Below are positions 1 to 10,243 of a stretch of DNA of 64,000 nucleotides, piece by piece; position 1 is the stretch's first letter; the number at the start of each line of letters is the position of its first letter. Position numbers and translations under genes: made by a program. Source of the DNA: Garcia nutans (Eukaryota > Streptophyta > Magnoliopsida > Malpighiales > Euphorbiaceae); NCBI GenBank assembly GCA_947685225.1, contig CANTUV010000007.1, forward strand, positions 14,652,501-14,716,500, in the 5' to 3' direction. The notes under the pieces were generated by a model. It saw only the letters and a list, made by a program, of their open reading frames with translations. It made no database searches and was not told the DNA's origin.

Positions 1-304
1 ATCAATTTTAAGTATTTATATATCTATTGAAAGATTGGAAATTAGGGTTCTTATGGTGGATTTGGGAAAATTTTAAGTAGTAATGATATTGATTAATTAA
101 ATGGAATAATTAAGGTTTCTAAGGTTTAATAAGATTAGATTAGGGTTTAGTTTGAAAAGAAATGGAGGATAGCTTATTGTTCTAAATTGCTAAGGGTTAT
201 GTTTAAGGTTGTGTTTTTGAATTTCTTGAAGGAGGAACAAAGATTAAGGAAGGAGAAGAAGGAAAGGCAAAAGGGAATTAAAAGAACAAGGTTTGGTACT
301 TTAC
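1..304 (+). repeat. Outer element 5' LTR, segment 1
   Basis: This segment matches 15099-15402 nearly base for base, with about four substitutions by eye. It is cut at 304 by the solo LTR insertion. The target duplication TTTAC is at 300-304. Confidence 0.9.
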
Positions 305-1916
305 TGTTGCGCTCAAATTAACTCTACCACAAAGCGTCACTCGCAAGTATACGAGGTAGCTGTAGCAAAGGTGATCGCCCCAAGGTCGTCTCACAAGGAA
401 GCCAAAGTGGGTAATCGATTATCAAATTTAAAGTAACAAGTAATTAAAGAAATTTAAATCGCAAAGTAATGAAAAGGTTTAATTGAAGTTTAAAACGATA
501 AAAGTAACTAAAAGCTGATGTTTTGATTCACTTGATAAAAGGGTCTAGGGTTTGCACTTCTCTACTACTGATATGTATGAACGGTTATTCCACTTAACTA
601 ATTTAATTTCTAAGATTAAATATCAAACAACTTAATTAATTGAGTCAAGGAAATAAGCTCTCGCATTCAAACCTCTTATAACTAATCTTGTTATAATTGA
701 AACAATCTTTTTAATAGGTTATATCTCTAATTCACCTAAGTCCTTTATTAAATTGTTCCAGCATTATATTTCATCTCTCAATTCATCATCTAATACCTAA
801 AACACACAATTGGTGGCCAATCAATTATATGTTAACAATATTTCATTCAATAAAGGCTAAAGAAATCATTAGTTAAGAGAATAACTAATTCACACAATCA
901 TAGCAAATTCATACAAACCCTAGACTAGATTAAATTAGTTCATGATGTTATCAAACATACTCATCTCATTAATAATCAAAGAAATCAATTTAGACATGAT
1001 AATGTTCATAAACACAATTTCAATGAAACTAAAGAGACAAAGTTTAAGAATAAAACCAAGTTACAAACTCTTGAAGCTTTTGATGAATCTCTTTATCGAA
1101 TCTTGCAAGAAGGATGAAACAATGGCATGAACAATCTAATCTAAACTAGTTTAATCCAAAGTAAAATCAAAATCCAAGAAAACAAATGTTTAAACCCTAA
1201 GATCTCTCTCAGACGGCTGAACTTTTCTCTCAAAAATTGTCAACCCCCCAAACCCTAACTTTTCTTTTGCTTTTATACGAAACGTCAGCTTTAAAATTCG
1301 GTGTGCGTTTGGTTCATGAGGGACACAGCCAGGTGATGAGGGACACGGCCAGGTGATGAGGGACACGGCCGTGTGAGGGCTTGTTGGAGGGACACGGCCA
1401 CAAGACACGGCCGTGTCCCTTGCCAGTGTCCGCCTCTGCTTGTTTCTCTCTTCTTTCTTCTTTAGTTGAGTGACACGGCCAAGTCATGAGTGACTTGGCC
1501 GTGTTGCACTATGATTGAGGGACACGACCACATGACTTGGCCGTGTCCCTTGCCAGTGTCTGCTACTGGGACTTGCTCTTCAATTTAATCTTGGTATGGG
1601 ACACGGCCAGTGACTTGGCCGTGTCCTCTGCTTGTGTCAGCTTCTGCCCATTTCATCTTCAATTTGTTTCCTTGCTGTTTTAACCTAACACAAAACTGAC
1701 AAACAAAACTTAAACAAGAATTAAATAAACAATATCCAACAAAACATAAAACATACTAAAAATTAAATAAAAAATGACAGAAACACAGAAATAAATTAAA
1801 ACTACACAATTAAAGAAAACACTAAACAAACCAATTAAAACTAACAAAATACCTAAATAAAACAATAATTAACATAACAAACAAGACACAAAACTATAAC
1901 AAAAACTAATAAAACA
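305..1916 (-). mobile_element. Solo LTR, Athila-like, 1612 bp
   Basis: Comparison with the uninterrupted copy at 15402 shows a clean 1612-bp insertion. It starts TG, ends CA and is flanked by the 5-bp duplication TTTAC (300-304 and 1917-1921). There is no internal region, so it is a solo LTR left by LTR-LTR recombination. Its layout on the plus strand (a GCAAGTATACGAGG-type segment near the left end, then an AT-rich body, a TATA box, a GC-rich motif cluster and an A-rich end) parallels the Athila LTR at 43595. This points to minus orientation and an Athila-like origin. The insertion boundaries are certain; the lineage is inference. Short reading frames inside it have no recognisable product. 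Confidence 0.85.
1271..1640 (-). promoter_or_regulatory. Solo LTR U3: TATA box plus GACACGGCC dyad array
   Basis: On the minus strand a TATAAAA box lies at 1271-1277. Upstream of it, from about 1319 to 1640, there are around ten copies of GACACGGCC or its complement GGCCGTGTC. They include the perfect 14-bp palindrome GACACGGCCGTGTC at 1404-1417. The array is strongly GC-rich in an AT-rich LTR. The position fits an enhancer-like U3 segment, but the function is inferred. Confidence 0.6.
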
Positions 1917-2786
1917 TTTACCATAAAAGAAATTTTATTCTTCTTACAAACTTTGGTTTATGGAATTTTTGATGTTGATGCTTAAATGTATTGATTGATT
2001 TTAAATTGAATGTTTGAGTTATGTTCTTGGTTTCTTATGGCAATTGAGTTGTTTAAATTTAATTTAAATCAAATGTTTTGAGAAAATTTTGGCAAGTTGA
2101 TTTGATGAACTTTAATTAGTTTGATTTAAGTTAAACATGCAAAAGTTATCAAAGGGAAGTGTTTGAATCTTCACTTTATCATTAAAGAAGCCTTCATATT
2201 GATTTGAAAAAGAAAAATAAACTATCCCATGTATTTCATATGTTTGGGCCGAAATGGTCCCAAAATGGCAGATTTCTGGATCTTTTTGTGGCAGTTGTTT
2301 GAGGTAGCAAATGAATGAATTTTTCAACGAAATTTTACGTGTAATCAGTTAACATATGAAATAAGTTTTCTGTCAAAATTTTAGCCAAAAATAAGATTGT
2401 TTACTTGGTCAAATGGAAGACTGAAGTGGACTGAAATTTTGACAAAAATCCAGATTTTACTATTCATTTGGTCATGCCATTTTGCGTTGCCGATTTTACG
2501 TGCCGCGACACTATTCATTTGGTCAATTTGTGACTCTTTGAGAAACGCTTTGAAATGTTTGATATGTTTATTTTTAATGTTAGATATGTGAAAAAGGGTA
2601 ATGGTTTGACTAAAGAATGTGGTGCGCGGCGTAAATGGCAAAGCGCGATGGGAATTAAAATGATTTCTCGAGTCATTCTAAAATGAAGTTTGAGACTTAA
2701 ATTGAATCATTTTAACCTTTTTGCTCTACTGGGCAGTTGGGAGTGGTAGATAAGGTATGGTGCACTATACTAACTTATGCAGTACT
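1917..2786 (+). repeat. Outer element 5' LTR, segment 2
   Basis: This segment matches about 15399-16266 of the 3' LTR with scattered substitutions. It ends at 2786, where the complete Tekay element inserted; the target duplication GTACT is at 2782-2786. Confidence 0.9.
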
Positions 2787-5370
2787 TGTAATATCCCTAA
2801 ATATGCCCTAGAAGTTTTGATATAATTATTGTTTTAATTGGATTATGTGTATATGTGTTATTTGAAAGAGAAAGGAGAATTTAAGATAGAATTGTATATG
2901 TTGTATATATGGGAGTATATATATATACAAGTCAAAGGTGTTGGTCAAATGTATAGTGGAGGAAGATATTTATGTGTTTGGTTAATTAATTAATTAAGGA
3001 AATTAATTATATTTGAGTAAGTGGAATAAGATGAGTGGATGGTAATGTTTTGAAATTATTTTAATATTTTAATATGTGGAGGAGAGAGTTTTGAGAGAAA
3101 TGAAGTTGACTTTTGTCTTTCTTTTCTTCTTTCCTTCTCCTTCTTTCGTGTATCACTTTCCATTTCTTCTCTTTTCTTTGTTTTGGACTGTAGAAGCAAG
3201 AGAACAAGAGAGAGGGAGAGATTTGACCTTCCAAACTCAAGATTGAAGAAGTTTTCAAGAGATCAAGTTGGAGATTTAAGAGTTTCTTCATTCTTGGTAA
3301 GTCTTTCCACTTGATTCTTTGATTTCTTTGGGCTTGGGAGTTGAAGTTGTGTTTGAGATGTGTTTGTTTGATTTTGAGTGTGTTTAAGAGTGTTTGGTTT
3401 ATTTGATTGTTGGATTTTGGGGTATGATTGAAGGAAAGAGTGAGTTGTTGATAGAGAATGTTTTGTGGTTTTGTTTAGGGTTTTTGATGATGTTTGTGAT
3501 TTTGTGTTGGAAGTATGTTTTTAGTTGTTTTGGTGTTTTTGTAAGTTTATTATGCTTTTTGGGTATGTTGAGCTAAGGTTGTTTGAAGTGGATGATAGTG
3601 AAAGGAAGTGATTGTTTGATTGTGGTGTTGTTTTGGCCGAAATCTGGGTTTTTGGCCTGACACGCCCAGGAGCACGTCCAGGTCTTTAGGCGTGTCAATT
3701 GTTTGGTTTGGCAGTAGGTGTGACACGGCCATTAACACGCCCGTGTTAGTGAGCGTGTCATAGCTACTGTGATTTTGGGGAATTGACACATCCAGGAACA
3801 CGTTAATGATGTTGGACGTGTCAATACTTTTGAGATACAGAATGTATTACACGCCCAGTGACACGCCCGTGGTCATGAGCGTGTAAATGTTTCTGTGTTG
3901 AGGAGTTAGGGCACGGTCAGGAACACGCCCGTGTGGGTGAGCATGTCCAGTTTAGAGTTTTGCCCTAGTTAATTCTTAACCTTAAGATCTTATGAGGGTT
4001 TCTTCATTCTGTTGGAATAGATTGTGAAGAAAGTAAATTACCCTAATTCAAGAGGTGATAGATTCTTGAAGGAAGAAGTGTTTAGAGTTGTGAGGGTTGT
4101 TGTTAAGGTAAGTACAAGTTCTTCATTAATGCATACATTCATATGATATTGAGGCATGTTTGATTATAAATGAGGTAATAATAGTATTATATTGTTAATA
4201 CATATGAATGATGTTATGTTGTATGGATAATATGATATGTGAAAGAAATGTGAGGCCATTGTGTTGGGCCAAAATGAATCAAATGAAATAATTGAGGCAT
4301 GATTGCCTAGTTGATTGTGAAATGAGAAATGAATTGAGAAAGAGATAAATGAGATGATTGTGTGTTTAATATGTTGATTCAACTTTCAGAGTCCTGTATT
4401 TGGCTGCATGCCTATAAATCACTGGATAGGCGAAATGGGAGGCCCGTAAGCTGATTCCAGTTGAAATATATAAAATGGATAGGTGAAATGGGTGGCCCGT
4501 AAACCGATTCCATTTGAAAAATGTGAAATGATAAATATGAAATGTGAAGTTTTTGAGGTGAAATGGGTGGCCCGTAAACCTCAAAAACAAGTAACAGTCT
4601 AGCCGGGTTGAGGATCTCCTCGATTAGTCGGGTTGACGGTCCAAGAGACTGGGTCTGTTACGCTATCCATGGATAGAGATATGATATGTATTGCCTACGG
4701 GCTTGATGATTATGATATTGGACCAAAGCAGAGACTCTGAACTTTGAATAACATATTAGTGTCATTTTGGGCCCATGCTTGTGTTTGTTTAAATGTGGTT
4801 ATGGAATGATGAAGTAGATGAATAAAGATATAATGTTATGATATATGAATATAATCTGATAAGCTACAATGAACAAAGTACGAATTGAAATGTAATATTT
4901 CTTTGGATTATGCATAAAACTTGATTGTATGACATAGACATTGCATCATGGCATATTGATATTATAGCTTGTATTACTAAGCCGTAGGCTTAGCGCGATT
5001 GTGGTTCATCGCGCAGGTGTCAGAGGAGAACCTGAGAGTTCCACTAAACCGAGTGAGTCTAGACGTTAAGGAGTTGATATTGGACTTAAAGATCAGAGAA
5101 GAGCTGCCACTCATGTATATATTTTATATTTGTAACTTTGATTTTGATGTAAATGTATTTGGAAACAATTGTTATATTTTCCACTGCGTTTGAATAAACT
5201 TTCTATCTATTTTGTTTGTTAAACTCCTTTAAAAGTATTTGAATTTGTTCATATTATATAAGAGTCATGTCATGTGTGTTTGGAAAACCGTGGCATTTCT
5301 ATATTCAGTATACGTATATTACGATCATATAAGCATGCTGTGTACGTATACGGGGTATAGGGGTGTTACA
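2787..5370 (+). repeat. 5' LTR of the complete Tekay element
   Basis: The LTR is 2584 bp with TG...CA ends. A TA-rich stretch at 2910-2935 is the best TATA candidate, and the pyrimidine-rich segment at 3110-3180 would lie in the leader. Strong GTAAGT donor-like sites occur at 3297 and 4108. Three GGTGGCCCGTAA-type repeats occupy 4431-4580. Small reading frames inside it are not genes. Confidence 0.95.
3656..3950 (+). promoter_or_regulatory. ACACGCCC/GGGCGTGT dyad array in Tekay LTR
   Basis: About a dozen copies of GACACGCCC, ACACGGCC or the complement GCGTGTC are packed into 300 bases, many in inverted pairs such as AACACGCCCGTGTT. The same array is at 11117-11411 in the 3' LTR. If the TATA box is near 2920 the array lies in the transcribed leader, unlike the arrays upstream of TATA in the other families here. 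The role is unknown. Confidence 0.55.
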
Positions 5371-5375
5371 ATTGT

Positions 5376-5390
5376 TTTTGTATCAGAGCC
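5376..5390 (+). other. Primer binding site, initiator-Met tRNA type (degenerate)
   Basis: A few bases after the 5' LTR comes TTTGTATCAGAGCC, close to the usual TGGTATCAGAGC primer site for initiator Met tRNA. At least one base of the expected TGG start is changed. Confidence 0.75.
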
Positions 5391-5539
5391 TAGGTTTGAG
5401 ATTCTCAATCTAGGTAAACTGTAAGAAAAAGGATATTTTGATTTTAAAAGTTGGTTTTTGAATAAAATATATACTTAGTATTGGCAGTCTCTGATCTTTA
5501 ATAAGGTGTATTCTGCTATGTTTGCAGATATAGGTTGTA

Positions 5540-6067
5540 ATGGATCCTCATTCACGTCAGTTTGTTGAGGGAAGTGCGGAGAGTGTAGCTCCGGAAGAGA
5601 TTAGAGATGAGACTAGAATTGATAGAGCCGGTGAGGCACCTGCTTCTGGGTCAGGGAGACCAGTTGGTGATGAGGTTCCATCAGCTTGGTTCAGGCATAT
5701 GATAGATGTGATGAGACAGACTCCAGTGCAGCAGCCACCACCACCACCTCAGCCTCAAGTGCCAGTGAGACACTATGATAAACTAAGAAAGTATGGGGCG
5801 GAAGATTTTCTGGGTACTATTGATTCAGCAGTGGCTGAACAGTGGCTAGACAAAGTACAGAGGATCTTTATTCAGTTACAAGCCACTCCAGAGGAAAAAT
5901 TTGACTATGCTAGGTCATTGTTGCAGAAGGATGCATATGACTGGTGGAAAACAATGCCTCATGCTATGGACGATCCACCTACCTTGTCTTATGCTGACTT
6001 TTTCAGAGAGTTTGAGCTGAAGTATACTCCTAGGGAGTATAAAGATGTTAAAAGATGGGGTTTTTAA
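5540..6067 (+). pseudogene. gag, N-terminal part (ends in frameshift)
   Basis: This 175-residue frame is the start of Gag, the capsid/nucleocapsid precursor. The ATG follows an AG splice-acceptor-like site (5526-5527) by a few bases. A proline run near residues 68-76 precedes the capsid-like retrotransposon gag domain from about residue 80, with the conserved tryptophan-rich segment around YDWWKTMP. The frame stops at 6065-6067 in the middle of the gag domain. The domain continues at once in the -1 frame, where the family-typical FLSLKQ motif appears. The simplest reading is loss of one base near 6058-6064. A -1 ribosomal slip at the GGGTTTT heptamer is an alternative. Confidence 0.85.
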
Positions 6068-9000
6068 GTTTGAAACAAGACCACAGGACAGTAACAGAGT
6101 ATGAGGTCGAGTTCATCAGATTGAGTCATTATGCTGGAGGTATTATATCTGATGAGATTGACAGATGCAGAAGGTTTGAGGGGGGATTGAGGCCCTCTAT
6201 TATGTGCCTTGTGGCTGGTTCCAGATATCAGGATTTCTCCCAGCTTGTTGCTGCAGCTAGGAGTGTGGAGAGAGCTCGGGACATTGCAGCATCTGCTTCT
6301 GAGGAGGAGGTTAGAGTGAGAAGGCCCCAGTTTGAGGCAGGGTCTTCATCCGTGAAGAGGGGTAGAGGTAGCTTTGTTCCCAGAGTTGGGAGGAGTCAGA
6401 GGCCGGCTGGTAGGTCAATGCAGTATCAGAGACAGAGACCGCGACCTACAGTTTCTGTGGCGAGTGCACCAACTCCATTTATTCAGAGATCCACTCCATC
6501 GGTATGTGAGCTTTGTGGTAAAATTCATGTGGGTGCTTGTCGGAGGATTAGTGGATCAGGTGTGTGCTTTCGTTGTGGATCGCCTGACCATTTCATTAGA
6601 GAGTGTCCTGAGATGCAGGAACAGAGGTCAGTGGATTCTGCAGCTTCTCAACAGATTATTAGCAGAGGAGGTCGAGGAGGTAGAAGTTTTAGTAGAGGAG
6701 GCATATCTGGGTTCAGCCAGAGGGGAGGTTCTTCATCCAGAGACAGTAGACCTGATGAGGCTGGACCTTCCCAGAGAGTTTATGTGATGCAAAGACAACC
6801 AGATGCTTCAGCTGTTATTGCTGGTACTTTTTCCTTATTTGGCATTTTTGTTCTTGCTTTAATTGATCCAGGATCTACTCATTCATATCTTAGTGCATCT
6901 GTATTGCCTGTGACTGAATTCCATTCTGAGTCCCTAGGATTTGATGTCTTGGTGACAAATCCTTTAGGGCATAGTGTGGTTGTTAGTAAGGTGCACAGAG
7001 ATAGTGCAGTTGTTGTGCAGGGAGAGGAATTTCCTGGTGATTTGATTGAGATGCCATTTAAAGAGTATGATTTGATTTTGGGCATGGATTGGTTGTCTAG
7101 ACATGGAGCTGTGATAGATTGTAAGAAGAAGAATGCTACTTTGAGAACTAGTGATGATAGGATTGTAATGGTATCTAGTGAGCAGAGACAACTTGCATCC
7201 TTGTTGATTTCAACTGTTTCAGCTAGGAAGTTGATCAGAAAAGGGTGTGATGCCTATCTTGCTCATGTCTTGGATACCAGAGTGGTAGGTTCTCAACTTG
7301 ATAGCATTCCCACAGTTTCAGAGTTTCCAGATGTATTTCCAGAGGAGTTGCCAGGGTTGCCTCCTGAGAGAGAGGTGGAGTTTGGTATTGATTTGTTGCC
7401 AGGTACCACTCCTATCTCTATTACTCCTTATAGAATGGCACCTGTTGAACTGAGAGAGTTAAAGGTACAATTGCAGGAGTTGCTGGATAAGGGGTTCATT
7501 CGCCTTAGTGTTTTGCCATGGGGAGCTCCTGTTCTGTTTGTTAAGAAGAAGGATGGTACTATGAGATTGTGTATCGATTATAGGCAATTGAATAAAGTGA
7601 CTATTAAGAATAAATATCCTTTGCCTAGAATTGATGATCTTTTTGATCAATTGAAAGGAGCAGCAGTGTTTTCCAAGATTGATTTGAGATCAGGGTATCA
7701 TCAGTTGAGAGTCAGAGCTGAGGATGTGCCTAAGACAGCTTTTCGAACAAGGTATGGGCATTATGAGTTCCTAGTGATGCCTTTTGGGTTAACGAATGCC
7801 CTTACAGCTTTTATGGATTTGATGAATAGGGTGTTTAGGCCCTATCTGGATCAGTTTGTGGTGGTTTTCATCGATGATATTTTGGTATATTCGCGTAGTG
7901 AGGAAGAGCATGTTAAGCATTTGAGGATTGTATTGCAGATTTTGAGAGAAAAGCAGTTGTATGCTAAGCTGTCAAAGTGTGAATTCTGGCTTGACCAAGT
8001 AACTTTCCTCGGTCATATAGTTTCAGCAGATGGCATTAGAGTTGATCCGAGTAAAGTTGAAGCTATTATGAATTGGAGTCCACCGAAGTCTGTGACTGAA
8101 GTTAGAAGTTTTCTGGGTTTGGCAGGCTATTATCGACGTTTTGTGAAAGGATTTTCTCTGATAGCTACTCCACTTACCAGACTACTTCGAAAGGGAGTGA
8201 GATTTGTGTGGACTGATCAGTGTCAAGCTAGTTTTGAGCAGTTGAAAGAAATGTTAACTCAAGCGCCTGTTCTCACTTTACCTGTGGAAGATAAACCATA
8301 TGTGATTTACAGTGATGCTTCACATAAAGGTTTGGGTTGTGTTTTGATGCAAGAAGGTAAAGTGATAGCTTATGCTTCTCGACAGTTGAAGCCGCATGAG
8401 CTTAATTATCCGACACATGACTTGGAGTTAGCAGCCATTGTGTTTGCTTTGAAGATTTGGCGACATTACTTGTATGGAGAGAAATGTTTTATCTATACTG
8501 ATCATAAAAGTTTGAAATATTTGGGGGTTCAGAAAGAGCTTAATCTTCGGCAGAGACGGTGGTTGGAATTGATCAAAGATTATGATTGTTTGATTGATTA
8601 TCATCCAGGTAAAGCAATTGTTGTTGCTGATGCCTTGAGTCGGAAGTCTTTAGCAAGTTTGACTGCTTATTCACTCTTGTTGCTTGTGGAGTTGAGAGCA
8701 TTGCATGCTAGCTTTATATCTTGTGATGATGGTGCATTGTTGGCACAATTGCAGCTAAGACTGGTGTTGTTAGATCAGATTAAAGAGGCTCAATTGATTG
8801 ATGAGAAAATTCAGAATATTGTTTCAGATTGCCAAAAAGGAGAGAGCCGAGATTTTCTTGTGAAAGGTGATGGGAGCTTATGGTTTAAGAATAGACTGTG
8901 TGTGCCGGATGATATTAGTTTGAGGAAGATTATTTTGGAAGAAGCACACCAATTAGTTTTTGCTATGCACCCGGGTAATACAAAGATGTACCATGATTTG

Positions 9001-10197
9001 AAGCAGTATTACTGGTGGTCTGGTATGAAGAAAGACATTGCGGAGTTTGTATCCAAAAGTCTCACATGTCAGAGGGTTAAAGCAGAGCATCAGGTTTCAA
9101 CAGGATTACTTCAACCTTTATCAGTACCTGAGTGGAAATGGGAAAGAGTGACAATGGACTTTGTTTCAGGTTTGCCATTGACACAGAGAAAGCATGATGC
9201 CATTTGGGTGATTGTTGATCGGTTGACGAAGACAACTCATTTTCTTCCGGTTCGAATGGATTACTCCCTTGAGAGATTGGCTGAGTTGTATATTCATGAG
9301 ATTGTGAAGTTGCATGGAGTCCCAATTTCTTTAGTGTCTAATCGAGATCCTAGTTTCACTTCGAGGTTTTGGAAGAGTTTGCATGGTGCTTTAGGTTCTC
9401 GATTACACTTTAGTACTGCTTTTCATCCTCAGACAGATGGGCAGTCAGAGAGAGTGATACAGATCATGGAGGATATGTTGAGAAGCTGTGTCATTGATTT
9501 CTCTGGGAGTTGGGACAGATTTTTACCACTTGTGGAATTTGCTTACAACAACAGTCATCAATCTAGTATTGGGATGGCACCATTTGAAGCATTGTATGGA
9601 AGAAGGTGTACGACGCCTTTGTGTTGGAATGAAACTGGTGAAGGTAAGTTAGTCGGTCCTGATTTAGTTAAAGAGACTGAAGAGAAAGTAAAGATCATTC
9701 GGGAGCGGTTAAAAACAGCTTCAGATCGGCAGAAATCTTATTCAGATTTGAAGAGGAGAGACATTGAGTATAATGTGGGAGATAAAGTATTTTTGAAAGT
9801 GTCTCCTTGGAAGAAGATTTTAAGATTTGGTCGAAGAGGGAAGCTGAGTCCTCGTTTCATTGGACCGTATGAAGTTTTAGAAAGAATTGGACCGGTTGCT
9901 TATCGTCTTGCTTTGCCGCCTGAGTTGGATAAAATCCATAATGTCTTCCATGTTTCTATGTTGAGAAGGTACAGATCAGACCCATCTCATATATTATCAG
10001 TTGAATCTATTGAGGTGAGTCCGGATCTGACATTTGAAGAAGAACCGGTTGCTATTTTAGCATATGGGATGAAAGAGTTAAGACATAAGAAAGTGCCAAT
10101 TGTAAAGGTTCTTTGGAAGAGTCATGGTAGAGAAGAATCAACTTGGGAGAATGAGCAAGCGATGCTAGATCAATATCCTCAGTTGTTCCAGACTTGA
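6055..10197 (+). CDS. Gag (rest) - protease - RT - RNase H - integrase - chromodomain polyprotein
   Basis: The long frame (1380 residues) carries the rest of Gag and all of Pol. In order: remaining gag domain; CX2CX4HX4C zinc knuckle at about residues 171-184; aspartic protease with DPGSTHS at about 270 (DSG or DTG is more usual); RT with FIDD at about 605; RNase H with SDAS near 753 and TDHKSLKYL near 815; integrase; and a C-terminal chromodomain-like tail from about 1320 typical of Tekay elements. Two integrase features are odd. In the HHCC zinc motif the first cysteine is serine (residue 1002; the others are His965, His972, Cys1005). The second residue of the DD35E triad is Asn1096 instead of Asp, with Asp1035 and Glu1132 in place. 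Integration by its own enzyme is therefore unlikely. The annotated start is only where the frame opens, not a true initiation site. Confidence 0.92.
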   Translation: MGFLSLKQDHRTVTEYEVEFIRLSHYAGGIISDEIDRCRRFEGGLRPSIMCLVAGSRYQDFSQLVAAARSVERARDIAASASEEEVRVRRPQFEAGSSSVKRGRGSFVPRVGRSQRPAGRSMQYQRQRPRPTVSVASAPTPFIQRSTPSVCELCGKIHVGACRRISGSGVCFRCGSPDHFIRECPEMQEQRSVDSAASQQIISRGGRGGRSFSRGGISGFSQRGGSSSRDSRPDEAGPSQRVYVMQRQPDASAVIAGTFSLFGIFVLALIDPGSTHSYLSASVLPVTEFHSESLGFDVLVTNPLGHSVVVSKVHRDSAVVVQGEEFPGDLIEMPFKEYDLILGMDWLSRHGAVIDCKKKNATLRTSDDRIVMVSSEQRQLASLLISTVSARKLIRKGCDAYLAHVLDTRVVGSQLDSIPTVSEFPDVFPEELPGLPPEREVEFGIDLLPGTTPISITPYRMAPVELRELKVQLQELLDKGFIRLSVLPWGAPVLFVKKKDGTMRLCIDYRQLNKVTIKNKYPLPRIDDLFDQLKGAAVFSKIDLRSGYHQLRVRAEDVPKTAFRTRYGHYEFLVMPFGLTNALTAFMDLMNRVFRPYLDQFVVVFIDDILVYSRSEEEHVKHLRIVLQILREKQLYAKLSKCEFWLDQVTFLGHIVSADGIRVDPSKVEAIMNWSPPKSVTEVRSFLGLAGYYRRFVKGFSLIATPLTRLLRKGVRFVWTDQCQASFEQLKEMLTQAPVLTLPVEDKPYVIYSDASHKGLGCVLMQEGKVIAYASRQLKPHELNYPTHDLELAAIVFALKIWRHYLYGEKCFIYTDHKSLKYLGVQKELNLRQRRWLELIKDYDCLIDYHPGKAIVVADALSRKSLASLTAYSLLLLVELRALHASFISCDDGALLAQLQLRLVLLDQIKEAQLIDEKIQNIVSDCQKGESRDFLVKGDGSLWFKNRLCVPDDISLRKIILEEAHQLVFAMHPGNTKMYHDLKQYYWWSGMKKDIAEFVSKSLTCQRVKAEHQVSTGLLQPLSVPEWKWERVTMDFVSGLPLTQRKHDAIWVIVDRLTKTTHFLPVRMDYSLERLAELYIHEIVKLHGVPISLVSNRDPSFTSRFWKSLHGALGSRLHFSTAFHPQTDGQSERVIQIMEDMLRSCVIDFSGSWDRFLPLVEFAYNNSHQSSIGMAPFEALYGRRCTTPLCWNETGEGKLVGPDLVKETEEKVKIIRERLKTASDRQKSYSDLKRRDIEYNVGDKVFLKVSPWKKILRFGRRGKLSPRFIGPYEVLERIGPVAYRLALPPELDKIHNVFHVSMLRRYRSDPSHILSVESIEVSPDLTFEEEPVAILAYGMKELRHKKVPIVKVLWKSHGREESTWENEQAMLDQYPQLFQT
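6058..6064 (+). other. GGGTTTT heptamer at the gag frame change
   Basis: The sequence fits the -1 slippery pattern X XXY YYZ in the gag frame (G GGT TTT) and is followed directly by the gag stop TAA at 6065-6067. The downstream frame is exactly the -1 frame. It could be chance at a one-base deletion. Confidence 0.35.
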
Positions 10198-10230
10198 TTT
10201 CAGGTAATTTCGAGGACGAAATTTCTTTTT

Positions 10231-10243
10231 AGAGGGGGAGAAT
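10231..10243 (+). other. Polypurine tract of the Tekay element
   Basis: AGAGGGGGAGAAT lies immediately before the 3' LTR start (TGTAATATCC at 10244), as needed for plus-strand priming. Confidence 0.85.

Noticed and set aside
942..1130. 62-residue frame inside the solo LTR
   Set aside because: It is an AT-rich chance frame within an LTR defined by TG...CA ends and a target duplication.
3061..3291. Minus-strand 76-residue frame repeated at 10522-10752
   Set aside because: It is conserved only because both lie in the two LTRs of one young element; it is antisense to the leader.
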